Below are positions 9,801-18,446 of a stretch of DNA of 64,000 nt, in pieces (the first letter of the stretch is position 1; each line of letters opens with the position of its first letter). The stretch covers positions 62,001 to 126,000 of the forward strand of contig NZ_JSYZ01000015.1 of assembly GCF_001293465.1 (NCBI RefSeq). Direction: 5' to 3'. The DNA comes from Pseudomonas asplenii. Its GTDB lineage: Bacteria; Pseudomonadota; Gammaproteobacteria; Pseudomonadales; Pseudomonadaceae. The notes below the pieces were generated by a model. The model was given only the letters and a program-made list of their open reading frames with translations. It was not told the DNA's origin and did no database searches. Both the position numbers and the translations under genes were made by a program.

Positions 9801-12736
9801 GCCCCGTAGATATCCAGCAGGGCTTCGCACAGCTCGTCCACCGGTTCCAGGTCGGCCAGATGCGCGCCCTGGCCGAGGGTGGTCAGTTCGTCCAGCAGGT
9901 CGTTGAGCTCCTGGCGTTCGCCAGGATGCTGCTGCCACCGCTGCAGCAGGCTTTCGGCATCCAGCAGGATATCCATGCCCTGGGCCAGGAAGCTGTTGAT
10001 CAGTTGCGGGTCGCGGCGGGTGCGCTGGGCGCTGCTGGGTACGCTGAGCAGGGCTTCGAGCCGCGCCGCCAGCAATGCCTCGGCCCGGCGGATCAGTTGC
10101 GGCGCACCGTCGATGGCGACCAGCGGATCGTCCGCCAGTTGCTGCAGGCCCTGGCGAAACAGGCCTTCGGCCTCGAACAGCAGCTCGACTTCGTCCAGGT
10201 CCAGCGCCAGCAGATGGGCCTTGAACTCGCGCACCAGGTAGTAGAGCGGCGCGGCCAGCTCGGCCATCGGCAGGACGCCGGCCATGTAGGCGCTGCCCTT
10301 GAGGGTATGCAAGGCCCGTTGCAGTTCGTCGCTGACCTGCAACGGCAGGTGCTCGGCAGCCTGTTCGAGAAAGTGGTTGAGACTGTCGAGGTGGGCCTCG
10401 GCCTCGGCGCGGAAGATTTCCAGCAACTGCCGGTCAAGCGCCTCCACGTCATCCGCCGCCCCGGCGTCTACCCCATCATCGGTGCTCGCCAGGGCATGGG
10501 CGCGGGCTGCCAACTGGTCGACATCGTCACGCTGGCGCTGGGCGCCGGCGGCGAACTCATCGACCAGTTCAGGCAGCAGGTGCAGTACTTCGTCGATCAG
10601 TTGCGGCACCTCGGGCGCGGGCTCCAGGCTGCGCTCCAGTACCCGGTTGAGCAGGTTCTCCATGGCCCAGGCCAGCTCGGCCAGCACCAGCGCGCGGACC
10701 ATCCGGCCGCTGCCCTTGAGGGTGTGGAAGGCCCGGCGCAATTCGCCCAGGGCCGACTGGCCGTCGAGATCGGCGACCCAGCGTGGCAGGTAGTCACGCA
10801 GGGCATCGAGGACCTCAGCGGCTTCCTCGAGAAACACCTCACGCAATTCGTCATCCACCGGCGGCTCGTCGGACGGCGGCGGCAGCAGGCTACGGGGCAC
10901 CTGTCGGGCCGGCGGATTGAGTTCCGAGACCGGGGTGGCCAGCATATCGGCCAGGGACTGCACCACATGGGGGTCGTCCAGTTCCTGCAGATCCTGCATC
11001 ACCAGGGCTTCGGTAGGGCTCAGCGCCTCTTCGAGCAGCGGCACCTCCAGCTCCACCGGCGCATAGCCCAGGGCGTCCAGGCTCTGCTCGACCTTGTCCA
11101 GCACCTGCTCGCCCAGGGCCTCGTGGTCTTCCGCCAGGCGTTCGAGGTAGTACTCGATGCCGCTCAGGGCATCGGCGAGACGATCGAGCTGCTGCCAGGG
11201 CGGCGAGGCCGGCTCGTCGATCAGGTGCTCGCGGATGTAGTGGTTGCAGGTTTCCAGCAGGCTCGCCGCGCGGCCCAGGGGAATCATCGACAGCGCACCC
11301 CGCACCTGGGTCAGCAGGTCGGGCAGTGGCGCCAGGCGCTCGCGGTCCCAGTTGGCATCGATGTAGTCGACGATCAGGTCCTTGGCCTGCTGCAGGCAGA
11401 GCAGCGCCTCGCGGATCACGATCTGGTGGATCAGGGTCAGGTCGGTGGTCGGCAGGCCGCTCTCTTCCTGCCCTTGCTGCTCGACCGTGCCAACCATTCC
11501 GGCCAGCGTCGCCTCGACATAGAGCAGGGCCCCGGCGACATCCATCAGCACCGCGTCATTCGGTTCGCGCTGGCCCTGGGCCAGGCCCTGGACCACCGCC
11601 AACTGGTCGATGATCACCTTGCGCGGCTGGCCGAAACCGAGCACCGCCAGGGTATCGGCGATCTGCCGCAACGGCGCCAGCAGACCGGCCAGGTCGTCGG
11701 CGTGCTGGCGATCGCTGCGCACGAACAGGTCCAGCCGCTCCTTGACCCGCACCAGCTCCTCACAGAGGGCCGAGACCACCGAGCGCATGGCGTCGCGGTC
11801 GGGGCCGGCCAGGCGCGCGCGCTCCTCGTCGACCACGCGGGTATCCGGCAACGCCTCGTCGAGGCCGTAGCGTTCCTTGAGCACGCGCATCTGCGCGGTA
11901 GGCTGCTCGGCCTTGGCCAGGTAGAACAGCAGGCTCTTGAGCAGTTCGTCCGGCGCCGCCTGGTTGATGCCCTCGATACCCTGTTCCAGCAGACGCTTGA
12001 GTTCCCGGTCGGCATCCTTGAGCAGGCTGCGCAGTGCCGGGCTGTTGCCGATCGCACCGGCGAGCATGCCTTCGACCAGCGCCGAACCGACCTCCCACAG
12101 CGGCGCCAGCGGTGCGCCCTGGCAGAGGCTTTCGAGGCGACCGAACACCTTGGCCATGTAGCCCAGGTTGGTGGCGTCGTCCTGCTCGCGCAGCAGCCCG
12201 ACCAGGGCGGTCTGCAACATCTGTCGCCACTTGCGCAGCAACCCGGGCAGATCCGGCGGGGCCAGCCGGGCCAGGGCCTCGGCGTCGAGCGGCGGCAGGT
12301 CCGGCAGCAGCGGGCTGAACAGGCTGGTTTCCGAAAGCAGGCTTTCGCCACGGGCGCTGCGCAGGTCGTTGAGCAGCGGCAGCACCACCAGCGGCAGATC
12401 GCGCCGGGCGCTGTGCACGCGGTCCAGGTACAGCGGCAACTGGGTAAACGCCTGGTGCAGCAGGCTGACGGCCTCGCCAGGTTCGCTGACCCGGCCCTGC
12501 TGCAGGGCCAGCACCAGTTGTTCCATTTCCTCGGCCAACAGCGCCGCCCCATAGAACTCGACCATCTGCAGACTGCCGTGCACCTGGTGGATACAGGCCA
12601 GGCACTCGGCGATTTCCTCGGCCCCATGCTCCGGCCCGTCGAGGCCGCCCAGGGCCTGCCGGGCCTGCTTCAGGGTGTCGGCGATCTCGCCCTTGACCCA
12701 CTCCAGGGCCACGTAGTCATGCTGCTGCTCGCTCAT
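6836..12736 (-). CDS. chpA: Hybrid chemotaxis histidine kinase ChpA (multi-Hpt CheA)
   Basis: Central kinase of the Chp system, phosphorylating PilG and PilH. At 1966 residues it is shorter than the roughly 2470-residue P. aeruginosa ChpA. Four Hpt domains have the canonical HTLKG phospho-histidine motif, near residues 670, 810, 1110 and 1250. An Hpt-like N-terminal domain has CIHQVHGSL near 50, and at least one more Hpt-like repeat (TTLGQGAHLADLEPV) lacks the histidine. Then come dimerisation and HATPase regions (NAVDHGLES near 1555), a CheW domain around 1680-1800, and a C-terminal receiver with the acceptor Asp in LMLLDIEMPRMDG. The start MSEQQHDY at 12736, just after the pilJ stop, is preferred to one inside pilJ. 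Confidence 0.93.
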   Translation of the reverse strand: MSEQQHDYVALEWVKGEIADTLKQARQALGGLDGPEHGAEEIAECLACIHQVHGSLQMVEFYGAALLAEEMEQLVLALQQGRVSEPGEAVSLLHQAFTQLPLYLDRVHSARRDLPLVVLPLLNDLRSARGESLLSETSLFSPLLPDLPPLDAEALARLAPPDLPGLLRKWRQMLQTALVGLLREQDDATNLGYMAKVFGRLESLCQGAPLAPLWEVGSALVEGMLAGAIGNSPALRSLLKDADRELKRLLEQGIEGINQAAPDELLKSLLFYLAKAEQPTAQMRVLKERYGLDEALPDTRVVDEERARLAGPDRDAMRSVVSALCEELVRVKERLDLFVRSDRQHADDLAGLLAPLRQIADTLAVLGFGQPRKVIIDQLAVVQGLAQGQREPNDAVLMDVAGALLYVEATLAGMVGTVEQQGQEESGLPTTDLTLIHQIVIREALLCLQQAKDLIVDYIDANWDRERLAPLPDLLTQVRGALSMIPLGRAASLLETCNHYIREHLIDEPASPPWQQLDRLADALSGIEYYLERLAEDHEALGEQVLDKVEQSLDALGYAPVELEVPLLEEALSPTEALVMQDLQELDDPHVVQSLADMLATPVSELNPPARQVPRSLLPPPSDEPPVDDELREVFLEEAAEVLDALRDYLPRWVADLDGQSALGELRRAFHTLKGSGRMVRALVLAELAWAMENLLNRVLERSLEPAPEVPQLIDEVLHLLPELVDEFAAGAQRQRDDVDQLAARAHALASTDDGVDAGAADDVEALDRQLLEIFRAEAEAHLDSLNHFLEQAAEHLPLQVSDELQRALHTLKGSAYMAGVLPMAELAAPLYYLVREFKAHLLALDLDEVELLFEAEGLFRQGLQQLADDPLVAIDGAPQLIRRAEALLAARLEALLSVPSSAQRTRRDPQLINSFLAQGMDILLDAESLLQRWQQHPGERQELNDLLDELTTLGQGAHLADLEPVDELCEALLDIYGAVEESSLAVSERFFHEAQQAHEALINMLDELAAGQAINPQPVRIRALRELLDEALDPSATGLIRNDGGAAPRISELGAATAAAQLEERVDLDDEIVAIFLEEAADILDSAGLALQRWLDEPDNGASLLALQRDLHTLKGGARMAEVGPVGDLAHELENLYEGLLDRRFSHSPPLALLLQKSHDQLAVMLEQLQEQQPLSDPARLIDSLQAFRQQGAEPLAPVSVEPPATGGDPELLEVFLEEGFDIIESSGAALQRWRAEPSSRQEVENLLRDLHTLKGGARMVEIAPIGDLAHELEFLYEGVSTLLLQPGDRLFDLLQSAHDRLAQMLDAVRAEQPVSPADALIAEIQAFGRQPPLEPPAVAEPPAPLKSEPEAERPPQDMVKVSADLLEDLVNLAGETSIFRGRIEQQVNDAKIALNEMETTIERMRDQLRRLDTETQGRILSRQQVEAERLGYEEFDPLEMDRHSQLQQLSRALFESASDLLDLKETLAGRNQDAENLLLQQARVNTQLQEGLMRTRMVPFERMVPRLKRVVRQVAAELGKDVDFIVGNAEGEVDRNVLERMVAPLEHMLRNAVDHGLESTEVRRAAGKPEQGRITLDLSHEGGDIVFDIHDDGAGVPLDAVRRKAIKRGMIEEDTPISDRDVLQFILQPGFSTAERITQISGRGVGMDVVHEEVRQLGGTMTIDSIKGQGVHFQIRLPFSVSVNRALMVQCGDEQYAVPLNTVEGLVRVLPSELEGYYQCNPPRYEYAGQTYELRYLGELLKTVSKPRLLGLSQPLPLLLVHCNEQRVALQVDSLAGTREIVVKSLGPQFAAVSGLSGATILGDGRVVLILDLLAHVRTSQAWVPVPRALSDLAGDFTPLRPRLVLVVDDSVTVRKVTSRLLERNGMNVLTAKDGVDAMALLQEHTPDLMLLDIEMPRMDGFEVATRVRNDPRLKDLPIIMITSRTGQKHRDRAMAIGVNDYLGKPYQESVLLESIAHWSHAHA

Positions 12737-12743
12737 GCTCGTA

Positions 12744-14801
12744 CTACCGGGTTTCACGCGCATCTTGCGCTTGGGGCAAGGTAAAGCCGGAGACCGAGCG
12801 CCGCAGTTGGCTGGCCATTTTCGCCAGGTTGCCAATGCTCTCGGCGGTAGCGGTCGAACCGGATGAGGTCTGGGTGGTGATCTGCTGGATCACGTTCATG
12901 GTCAGCGAAATCTGCCCCGCCGACGAAGTTTGCTGCTGGGCGGCGTTGAAGATGCTCTGGATCAGCGCGGCCAGGGTTTTCGATACCCCCTCGATTTCCT
13001 CCAGCGCCACCCCGGCATCCTGCGCCAGACGCGCCCCCCTGACCACTTCGGTGGTGGTCTGTTCCATGGAGATCACCGCCTCGTTGGTGTCGGCCTGGAT
13101 CGCCCGCACCAGGGTCTCGATCTGCCGGGTCGCGGCGGACGAGCGCTCCGCCAGGCGCTGGACCTCGTCGGCGACCACCGCGAAACCGCGCCCGGCGTCG
13201 CCGGCCATGGAGGCCTGGATCGCCGCATTGAGCGCGAGGATGTTGGTCTGCTCGGCAATGTCGTCGATCAGGCTGACGATATCGCCGATCTCCTGGGAAG
13301 ACTCGCCCAGGCGCTTGATGCGCTTGGCGGTGTCCTGGATCTGCTCGCGGATGTTGTCCATGCCGTGGATGGTGTTGTGCACCACCTCGTTGCCCTTGTT
13401 GGCGATTTCCACCGAGCGCTCGGCCACCGCCGAGGATTCGGCGGCGTTGGCCGACACCTGGTCGATGGACTGGGCCATGTCGCTGATCGCCGCGGACGCC
13501 TCGCTGATCTGCTGGGCCTGGTGCTCCGAGGCCTCGGCCAGTTGCATCGCGGTGGCCTGGGTTTCCTGCACGGCGGCGGCGACCTTGCCGGCGGTGAGGT
13601 TGATGGTCGCGACCAGGTCGCGCAACTGGTCCACCGAATAGTTGATCGAGTCGGCAATGGTCCCGGTGAAGTCCTCGGTCACCGAGGCGGTCACGGTCAG
13701 GTCGCCATCGGCCAGGTCCTCGATTTCATCCAGCAGGCGCATGATCGCGTGCTGGTTGCGCTCGTTCTTTTCCGCGGTCTCGCGCAACTGGCGGTTGGTC
13801 TCGCGAACCATCACCAGGCCGATCAGGATGATCGAGGCCAGCGCCAGCAGGCCGAGGACATAACCGCCGATGGTGTCGAGGGAACGCCCGCCCGCCAGGT
13901 TCTCGAAACCGTTGGCCAGGTGCGAGGCCTCGTCCAGCAGGGTCTGCGACAGGCTGAAGATGCTGCTGGCGGACTCACGGACCTGGAACAGCTCCGGCGA
14001 GGTTTCGAGAATCTCGTCGACCGAGCCGGAGACGAATTCGAACAGTTCGGCAATCTCGCCGAGCCGGGCCCGGGCATCCTTGTCCTCGACCTGGGAAATC
14101 TTCAGCGCGGCATTGCCCTGCAACATGCCATTGAGCACCTGGCCGAAGCGCGCCGCATCACGACCGAAGGCATCGGCCGCCTGGGACGAGGTTTCGTCGC
14201 CGGCCAGCACGGTGTTCACCGCACCGAGAATACGCTCGGCGAGCAACGACTGGCGCTGGGCCATGGCCACCTGGGCCGCCGGCGCTCCCCGCTGCAGGAG
14301 GATTTCCACGACCTTCTCGTACTCGACCTGCAACTGCGGCACGGTTTCGGCCAGGGTAGCCGCCACCTGGTGCAGGGACAGCACGGTCTGTTCACTGGCG
14401 AGAATCGCATCGGTGTTTTTCAGCAGGCTTTCCCAGTCCTGCTGCACCGCGTGCATTTCATTGCGCACGGTCGGCGGCGCGGCGGGCAGGCCGGTGGACG
14501 GGTCGCCCTTCTTCAGGTAGCCCCAGCGCTGGGCGAAGTCGTTGCGCGCATCGCTGAGCAGCTTGAACGCCGCGGCCTTGCCGGAGGCCGCCTCGGTGGC
14601 GTTCTTGGCGATACGCTGGGACAGCACGCGCAATTCGCCGGCGTGGCTGATGTACTGCTTGTCGTAGGAGGCCTGGGTGTTCAGGTAGGCGAAGTTGGCG
14701 AACAGCAACATGATGAACACGATCAGTGCGATGAACAGCACAATGATCTGTGAACGACTGCGCGAGGCCTGCTCGGGATTGCCGGTTTTGCCTTTGATCA
14801 T
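12744..14801 (-). CDS. pilJ: Type IV pilus chemoreceptor PilJ
   Basis: Membrane methyl-accepting chemotaxis protein feeding the Chp pathway. It is 685 residues, matching PilJ. An N-terminal membrane helix (residues about 18-40, IIVLFIALIVFIMLLFANFA) is followed by two periplasmic PilJ-type helical modules (LRVLSQRIAKNA and the second repeat with LLAERILGAV), a second helix near 330 (VLGLLALASIILIGLVMV), a HAMP-like linker, and a signalling tip (NILALNAAIQAS, then GRGFAVVADEVQRLAERS). It retains the methyl-accepting architecture although neither the methyltransferase PilK nor the methylesterase ChpB is encoded next to it. Confidence 0.95.
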   Translation of the reverse strand: MIKGKTGNPEQASRSRSQIIVLFIALIVFIMLLFANFAYLNTQASYDKQYISHAGELRVLSQRIAKNATEAASGKAAAFKLLSDARNDFAQRWGYLKKGDPSTGLPAAPPTVRNEMHAVQQDWESLLKNTDAILASEQTVLSLHQVAATLAETVPQLQVEYEKVVEILLQRGAPAAQVAMAQRQSLLAERILGAVNTVLAGDETSSQAADAFGRDAARFGQVLNGMLQGNAALKISQVEDKDARARLGEIAELFEFVSGSVDEILETSPELFQVRESASSIFSLSQTLLDEASHLANGFENLAGGRSLDTIGGYVLGLLALASIILIGLVMVRETNRQLRETAEKNERNQHAIMRLLDEIEDLADGDLTVTASVTEDFTGTIADSINYSVDQLRDLVATINLTAGKVAAAVQETQATAMQLAEASEHQAQQISEASAAISDMAQSIDQVSANAAESSAVAERSVEIANKGNEVVHNTIHGMDNIREQIQDTAKRIKRLGESSQEIGDIVSLIDDIAEQTNILALNAAIQASMAGDAGRGFAVVADEVQRLAERSSAATRQIETLVRAIQADTNEAVISMEQTTTEVVRGARLAQDAGVALEEIEGVSKTLAALIQSIFNAAQQQTSSAGQISLTMNVIQQITTQTSSGSTATAESIGNLAKMASQLRRSVSGFTLPQAQDARETR

Positions 14802-14858
14802 CTCAGGCCTCTGCCTGTACTGCCATGGAAGCGGGCCCCGCGCAAGCCGGACACACGA

Positions 14859-15398
14859 TTAGACTGCAACATCAAGAAACCCCGGAGCCTGCGCCAGGCT
14901 GAACGGGCTGAAGACCCACCAGTTGCGCCCACGTTCGAAACAGCCCTGCACGAAGGGCGCGACGACCTGTTCCGGGCGCTCGACCGAATGCAACTGCCGG
15001 CTGTCCCGGGGAAAGTGCTGCATGCCCGCCACCTCGTCCACCAGCAGGCCGGCGAACACGTCCTTGTACTCCAGCACCAGTACCCGACGCTGCTTGCGCA
15101 CGGTCGACAACTCATGACCGAAGAACCCGCACAGGTCCATCAGCGGCAGCAGCCGCCCGCGCAGGTTGGCCACGCCCCTGACCCAGGGCTTCACCCCCGG
15201 CAGCAGGGTGTAGCGCGGCTCATGCAGCACTTCGGCCACTTCGCCCATGGGCGCCACGTACCACTGCTCGCCGAGCCGGAAACCGATGCCGCTCCAGGTA
15301 TCCTGGCGGGCTTCCTGGGACGGCAGGTCCGCCGCCAGCGCCCGACAGCGCTGGTCGATCTCCAGCAGGAGCGCAAAGGCGGTCTGCGATTCGGCCAT
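14859..15398 (-). CDS. pilI: CheW-like adaptor PilI
   Basis: Couples PilJ to ChpA. The 179-residue protein has a CheW domain over most of its length: GIGFRLGEQWYVAPMGEVAEVL, then VRGVANLRGRLLPLMDLCGFFG, then RRVLVLEYKDVFAGLLVDEV. It lies between pilH (12-base gap) and pilJ in the standard pilGHIJ order. Confidence 0.93.
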   Translation of the reverse strand: MAESQTAFALLLEIDQRCRALAADLPSQEARQDTWSGIGFRLGEQWYVAPMGEVAEVLHEPRYTLLPGVKPWVRGVANLRGRLLPLMDLCGFFGHELSTVRKQRRVLVLEYKDVFAGLLVDEVAGMQHFPRDSRQLHSVERPEQVVAPFVQGCFERGRNWWVFSPFSLAQAPGFLDVAV

Positions 15399-15410
15399 GG
15401 CTGCCGGCCG

Positions 15411-15776
15411 TCAACCGGCCAGGACGTTGTTCAGGGTCTTGAGCAGGGTTTCCTCTTCGACCGGCTTGGTCAGGTAGTCCCTGGCGCCCTGGCGCGTGCC
15501 CCAGACCTTGTCGGTCTCCTGGTCCTTGGTGGTGATGATGATCACCGGGATCGCCGAGGTTTCCGGATCCTTGGTCAGTTGCCGGGTCGCCTGGAAGCCG
15601 TTGAGGCCGGGCATGACGATATCCATCAGCACCGCATCGGGCTTTTCCTGACGGGCCAGGGCCACGCCGTCGGCGCCGTTCTCGGCCTTGAGGACTTCAT
15701 GACCGTGCCTTTCCAGCATGCCGGTCAGTTTGTACATTTCAGTCGGCGAATCATCGACGATCAGGATGCGTGCCAT
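15411..15776 (-). CDS. pilH: Twitching motility response regulator PilH
   Basis: Single-domain CheY-like regulator of the Chp pathway; in P. aeruginosa it opposes PilG, affecting PilT-driven retraction and cAMP. The 121 residues equal the usual length. The acidic pocket is ILIVDDS and the acceptor Asp is in PDAVLMDIVMPGLNG; the conserved Lys is in YLTKPVEEE. I chose MARILIVDD at 15776; the upstream codon at 15788 would add only four residues. Confidence 0.94.
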   Translation of the reverse strand: MARILIVDDSPTEMYKLTGMLERHGHEVLKAENGADGVALARQEKPDAVLMDIVMPGLNGFQATRQLTKDPETSAIPVIIITTKDQETDKVWGTRQGARDYLTKPVEEETLLKTLNNVLAG

Positions 15777-15821
15777 GGTGCTCCCCATTTCTTATAAAGC
15801 AGGCGGCCCGGCGGCCCCCCG

Positions 15822-16229
15822 TCAAAGTGCTTGTTCTACTGCCGCAAATCCCGGGACATGCGCCTTGATCGCCTCCAGCAGTTCTTCCTTGCTGAAGGGT
15901 TTGGTCAAGAACTGATCAGAACCGACGATACGTCCCTTGGCCTTGTCGAACAGGCTGTCCTTGGAGGACAGCATGATCACCGGCGTCGACTTGAACGCAC
16001 TGTTGTTCTTGATCAGGGCGCAGGTCTGGTAGCCATCCAGGCGCGGCATCATGATGTCGACGAAGATGATGCCCGGGTGGTGATCGGCGATCTTGGCCAA
16101 CGCCTCGAAGCCGTCGACAGCGGTGATGACTTCGCAACCGACATGCTTCAACAGCGTTTCGGCGGTACGGCGAATCGTCTTGGAGTCATCGATGACCATG
16201 ACTTTCAAGGCTGTGGAATGCTGTTCCAT
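15822..16229 (-). CDS. pilG: Twitching motility response regulator PilG
   Basis: CheY-like regulator that promotes pilus extension and adenylate cyclase activation in P. aeruginosa. The 135 residues equal the known length. Motifs are KVMVIDDSKTIRR, the acceptor Asp in GIIFVDIMMPRLDG, and FLTKPFSKEEL. The start at 16229 (MEQHSTALK) gives the canonical N-terminus; the frame opens further upstream without a good ribosome-binding site. It is first in the operon and divergent from gshB, with 238 bases between them holding both promoters. Confidence 0.94.
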   Translation of the reverse strand: MEQHSTALKVMVIDDSKTIRRTAETLLKHVGCEVITAVDGFEALAKIADHHPGIIFVDIMMPRLDGYQTCALIKNNSAFKSTPVIMLSSKDSLFDKAKGRIVGSDQFLTKPFSKEELLEAIKAHVPGFAAVEQAL

Positions 16230-16467
16230 ATCTGCTCTACCATCGCCACAGCGACGCATTTTCCAGGGATGCCCGGTTTCCGGGCGCGAAACCCTTGATG
16301 CGGAAGGATTTCGTACAGGATGCGAACCTTTTTAGCACAGTCTCCCTACGCAATCCATGCGCGGCCCCCGCCCCAGCTTTTTCCTTGACCGCGAACCTCC
16401 ACAGCGCCACTCTGACGCCACTTTATCAAGTCATTGCGGCCTTCACGGCCTACAGAGGATATAGCCC

Positions 16468-17421
16468 ATGAGCGTTCGTCTCGGGATTGTCATGGACCCC
16501 ATCGCGAGCATTTCCTACAAGAAGGACAGCTCGCTGGCCATGTTGCTGGCCGCCCAGGAGCGCGGCTGGACGCTGTTCTACATGGAGCAGCAGGATCTTT
16601 ACCAGGACGCCGGGGTAGCCCGCGCGCGGATGAAACCGTTGAAGGTGTTCGCCAACCCCGAGCACTGGTTCGAGCTGGAAGCGGAAACCGACGCGGCCCT
16701 GAGCGAGCTGGACGTGATCCTGATGCGCAAGGACCCGCCGTTCGACATGGAGTTCGTCTACTCCACCTACCTGCTGGAGCAGGCCGAACGGGCCGGCGTG
16801 CTGGTGGTGAACAAGCCCCAGAGCCTGCGCGACTGCAACGAGAAACTGTTCGCCACCCAGTTCCCCCAGTGCACGCCGCCCACCGTGGTCAGCCGCCGCG
16901 CCGACGTGCTGCGTGAATTCGCCGCCAGGCACGGCGATGTGATCCTCAAGCCGCTGGACGGCATGGGCGGCACCTCGATCTTCCGTCACCGGGTCGGCGA
17001 CCCGAACCTGTCGGTGATCCTCGAAACCCTCACCGCCCTGGGCAGCCAGCAGATCATGGCCCAGGCCTACCTGCCGGCGATCAAGGACGGCGACAAGCGC
17101 ATCCTGATGGTCGATGGCGAGCCGGTACCCTATTGCCTGGCACGCATCCCGGCCAGCGGCGAAACCCGCGGCAACCTGGCCGCCGGCGGTCGCGGCGAAG
17201 CCCGCCCGCTGACCGAACGCGACCGCTGGATCGCCGCCCAGGTCGGACCGACCCTGCGGGAAAAGGGCCTGCTGTTCGTAGGCCTGGATGTCATCGGCGA
17301 GCACCTGACGGAAATCAACGTCACCAGCCCGACCTGCATCCGCGAGATCGACAACGCCTTCGGCACCCGGATCGGCAGCCTGCTGATGGATGCCATTGAG
17401 CAGAAGCTCAAGAGCCGTTGA
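16468..17421 (+). CDS. gshB: Glutathione synthetase GshB
   Basis: Joins gamma-glutamylcysteine and glycine using ATP, the last step of glutathione synthesis in the cytoplasm. The 317-residue protein is full length. It starts MSVRLGIVMDPIASISYKKDSS, has the ATP-grasp glycine loop GMGGTSIFRH near residue 168, RNPRE-like EINVTSPTCIREID near the C-terminus, and the ribosome site GAGGAT upstream. It is divergent from pilG and followed by a tonB-like gene, as in P. aeruginosa. Confidence 0.96.
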   Translation: MSVRLGIVMDPIASISYKKDSSLAMLLAAQERGWTLFYMEQQDLYQDAGVARARMKPLKVFANPEHWFELEAETDAALSELDVILMRKDPPFDMEFVYSTYLLEQAERAGVLVVNKPQSLRDCNEKLFATQFPQCTPPTVVSRRADVLREFAARHGDVILKPLDGMGGTSIFRHRVGDPNLSVILETLTALGSQQIMAQAYLPAIKDGDKRILMVDGEPVPYCLARIPASGETRGNLAAGGRGEARPLTERDRWIAAQVGPTLREKGLLFVGLDVIGEHLTEINVTSPTCIREIDNAFGTRIGSLLMDAIEQKLKSR

Positions 17422-17498
17422 TGTAGAACAGCCGAGATGGAACCAACATTGCGCTATGATGCACCGCCTCCGAAACGCGTGATGTTGGTTTTCTGGTC

Positions 17499-18398
17499 AT
17501 GACTCTCCCCGCCGATCTGCCTCCCGAACTCTACCGCACCGGCGTGCGCCCGGCCGACAGGCTCGGCTTTACCCTGTTTCTCGCCGCGCTGATCCACCTG
17601 GCGCTGCTGCTCGGGGTGGGGTTCAGTTTCGTCGAGCCCAAACAGGTCAGCAGAACCCTGGAAATCACCCTGGCCACCTTCAAGAGCGAGACCAGGCCGG
17701 CCAAGGCCGACTTCCTCGCCCAGGAAAACCAGCAAGGCAGCGGTACCCTGGACAAGAAGGCGATCCCGACCACCACCGAGGTCGCGCCGTTCCAGGACAA
17801 CACCGTCAACAAGGTGGCCACGCCACCGCCGGCCAAGCCGCAGGTCAGCGAAGCGACGCCCAAGGCGGCGGTCGCCACCGTCGCGCCGAAACCGAAGAAA
17901 ACCGTCACCCGCCACGAAGAACCCAAGCCCGAAGCCACGCCCAGGGCCGAGACGCCGACCTTCGACAGCTCGCAGTTGTCCAGCGACATTGCCAGCCTGG
18001 AGGCGGAACTGGCCAAGGAACGCCAGCTCTATGCCAAGCGGCCCCGCATCCATCGCCTGAGCGCGGCTTCGACCATGCGCGACAAGGGCGCCTGGTACAA
18101 GGACGAGTGGCGCAAGAAGGTCGAACGGATCGGCAACCTCAACTACCCCGAGGAAGCCCGTCGCCAACAGATCTACGGCAGCCTGCGGCTGATGGTGTCG
18201 ATCAACCGCGACGGTTCGCTGTACGAGGTGCTGGTGCTCGAATCGTCCGGCCAGCCGCTGCTGGACCAGGCGGCGCAGCGCATCGTCCGCCTGGCGGCGC
18301 CGTTCGCGCCGTTCACCGGCGACCTGTCGGACATCGACCGCCTGGAAATCATCCGTACCTGGCGTTTCGCCCGGGGGGACCGGCTGTCCAGCAATTGA
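17499..18398 (+). CDS. TonB-family energy transducer (TonB3-like)
   Basis: Inner-membrane protein expected to pass proton-motive energy to outer-membrane partners. Of 299 residues, 1-22 are cytoplasmic. A single membrane helix covers about 23-45 (FTLFLAALIHLALLLGVGFSF). A Pro/Lys/Ala-rich periplasmic spacer follows, and the C-terminal TonB domain starts near 215 (NYPEEARRQQIYGSLRLMVSINRDGSL). In P. aeruginosa the gene at this position (tonB3) is needed for twitching, which fits its place beside the pil-chp cluster. No exbBD genes are adjacent. Confidence 0.88.
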   Translation: MTLPADLPPELYRTGVRPADRLGFTLFLAALIHLALLLGVGFSFVEPKQVSRTLEITLATFKSETRPAKADFLAQENQQGSGTLDKKAIPTTTEVAPFQDNTVNKVATPPPAKPQVSEATPKAAVATVAPKPKKTVTRHEEPKPEATPRAETPTFDSSQLSSDIASLEAELAKERQLYAKRPRIHRLSAASTMRDKGAWYKDEWRKKVERIGNLNYPEEARRQQIYGSLRLMVSINRDGSLYEVLVLESSGQPLLDQAAQRIVRLAAPFAPFTGDLSDIDRLEIIRTWRFARGDRLSSN

Positions 18399-18446
18399 GC
18401 GCCATCGTGCTTGTCAGTTCGGCTGCCCAACGCCACACTAGGGTTC

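Noticed and set aside
8837..12784. A 1315-codon open frame on the plus strand opposite chpA
   Set aside because: It is a Gln/His/Arg-rich translation typical of the complement of a G+C-rich gene, with no recognisable domain, while ChpA on the minus strand is fully supported.
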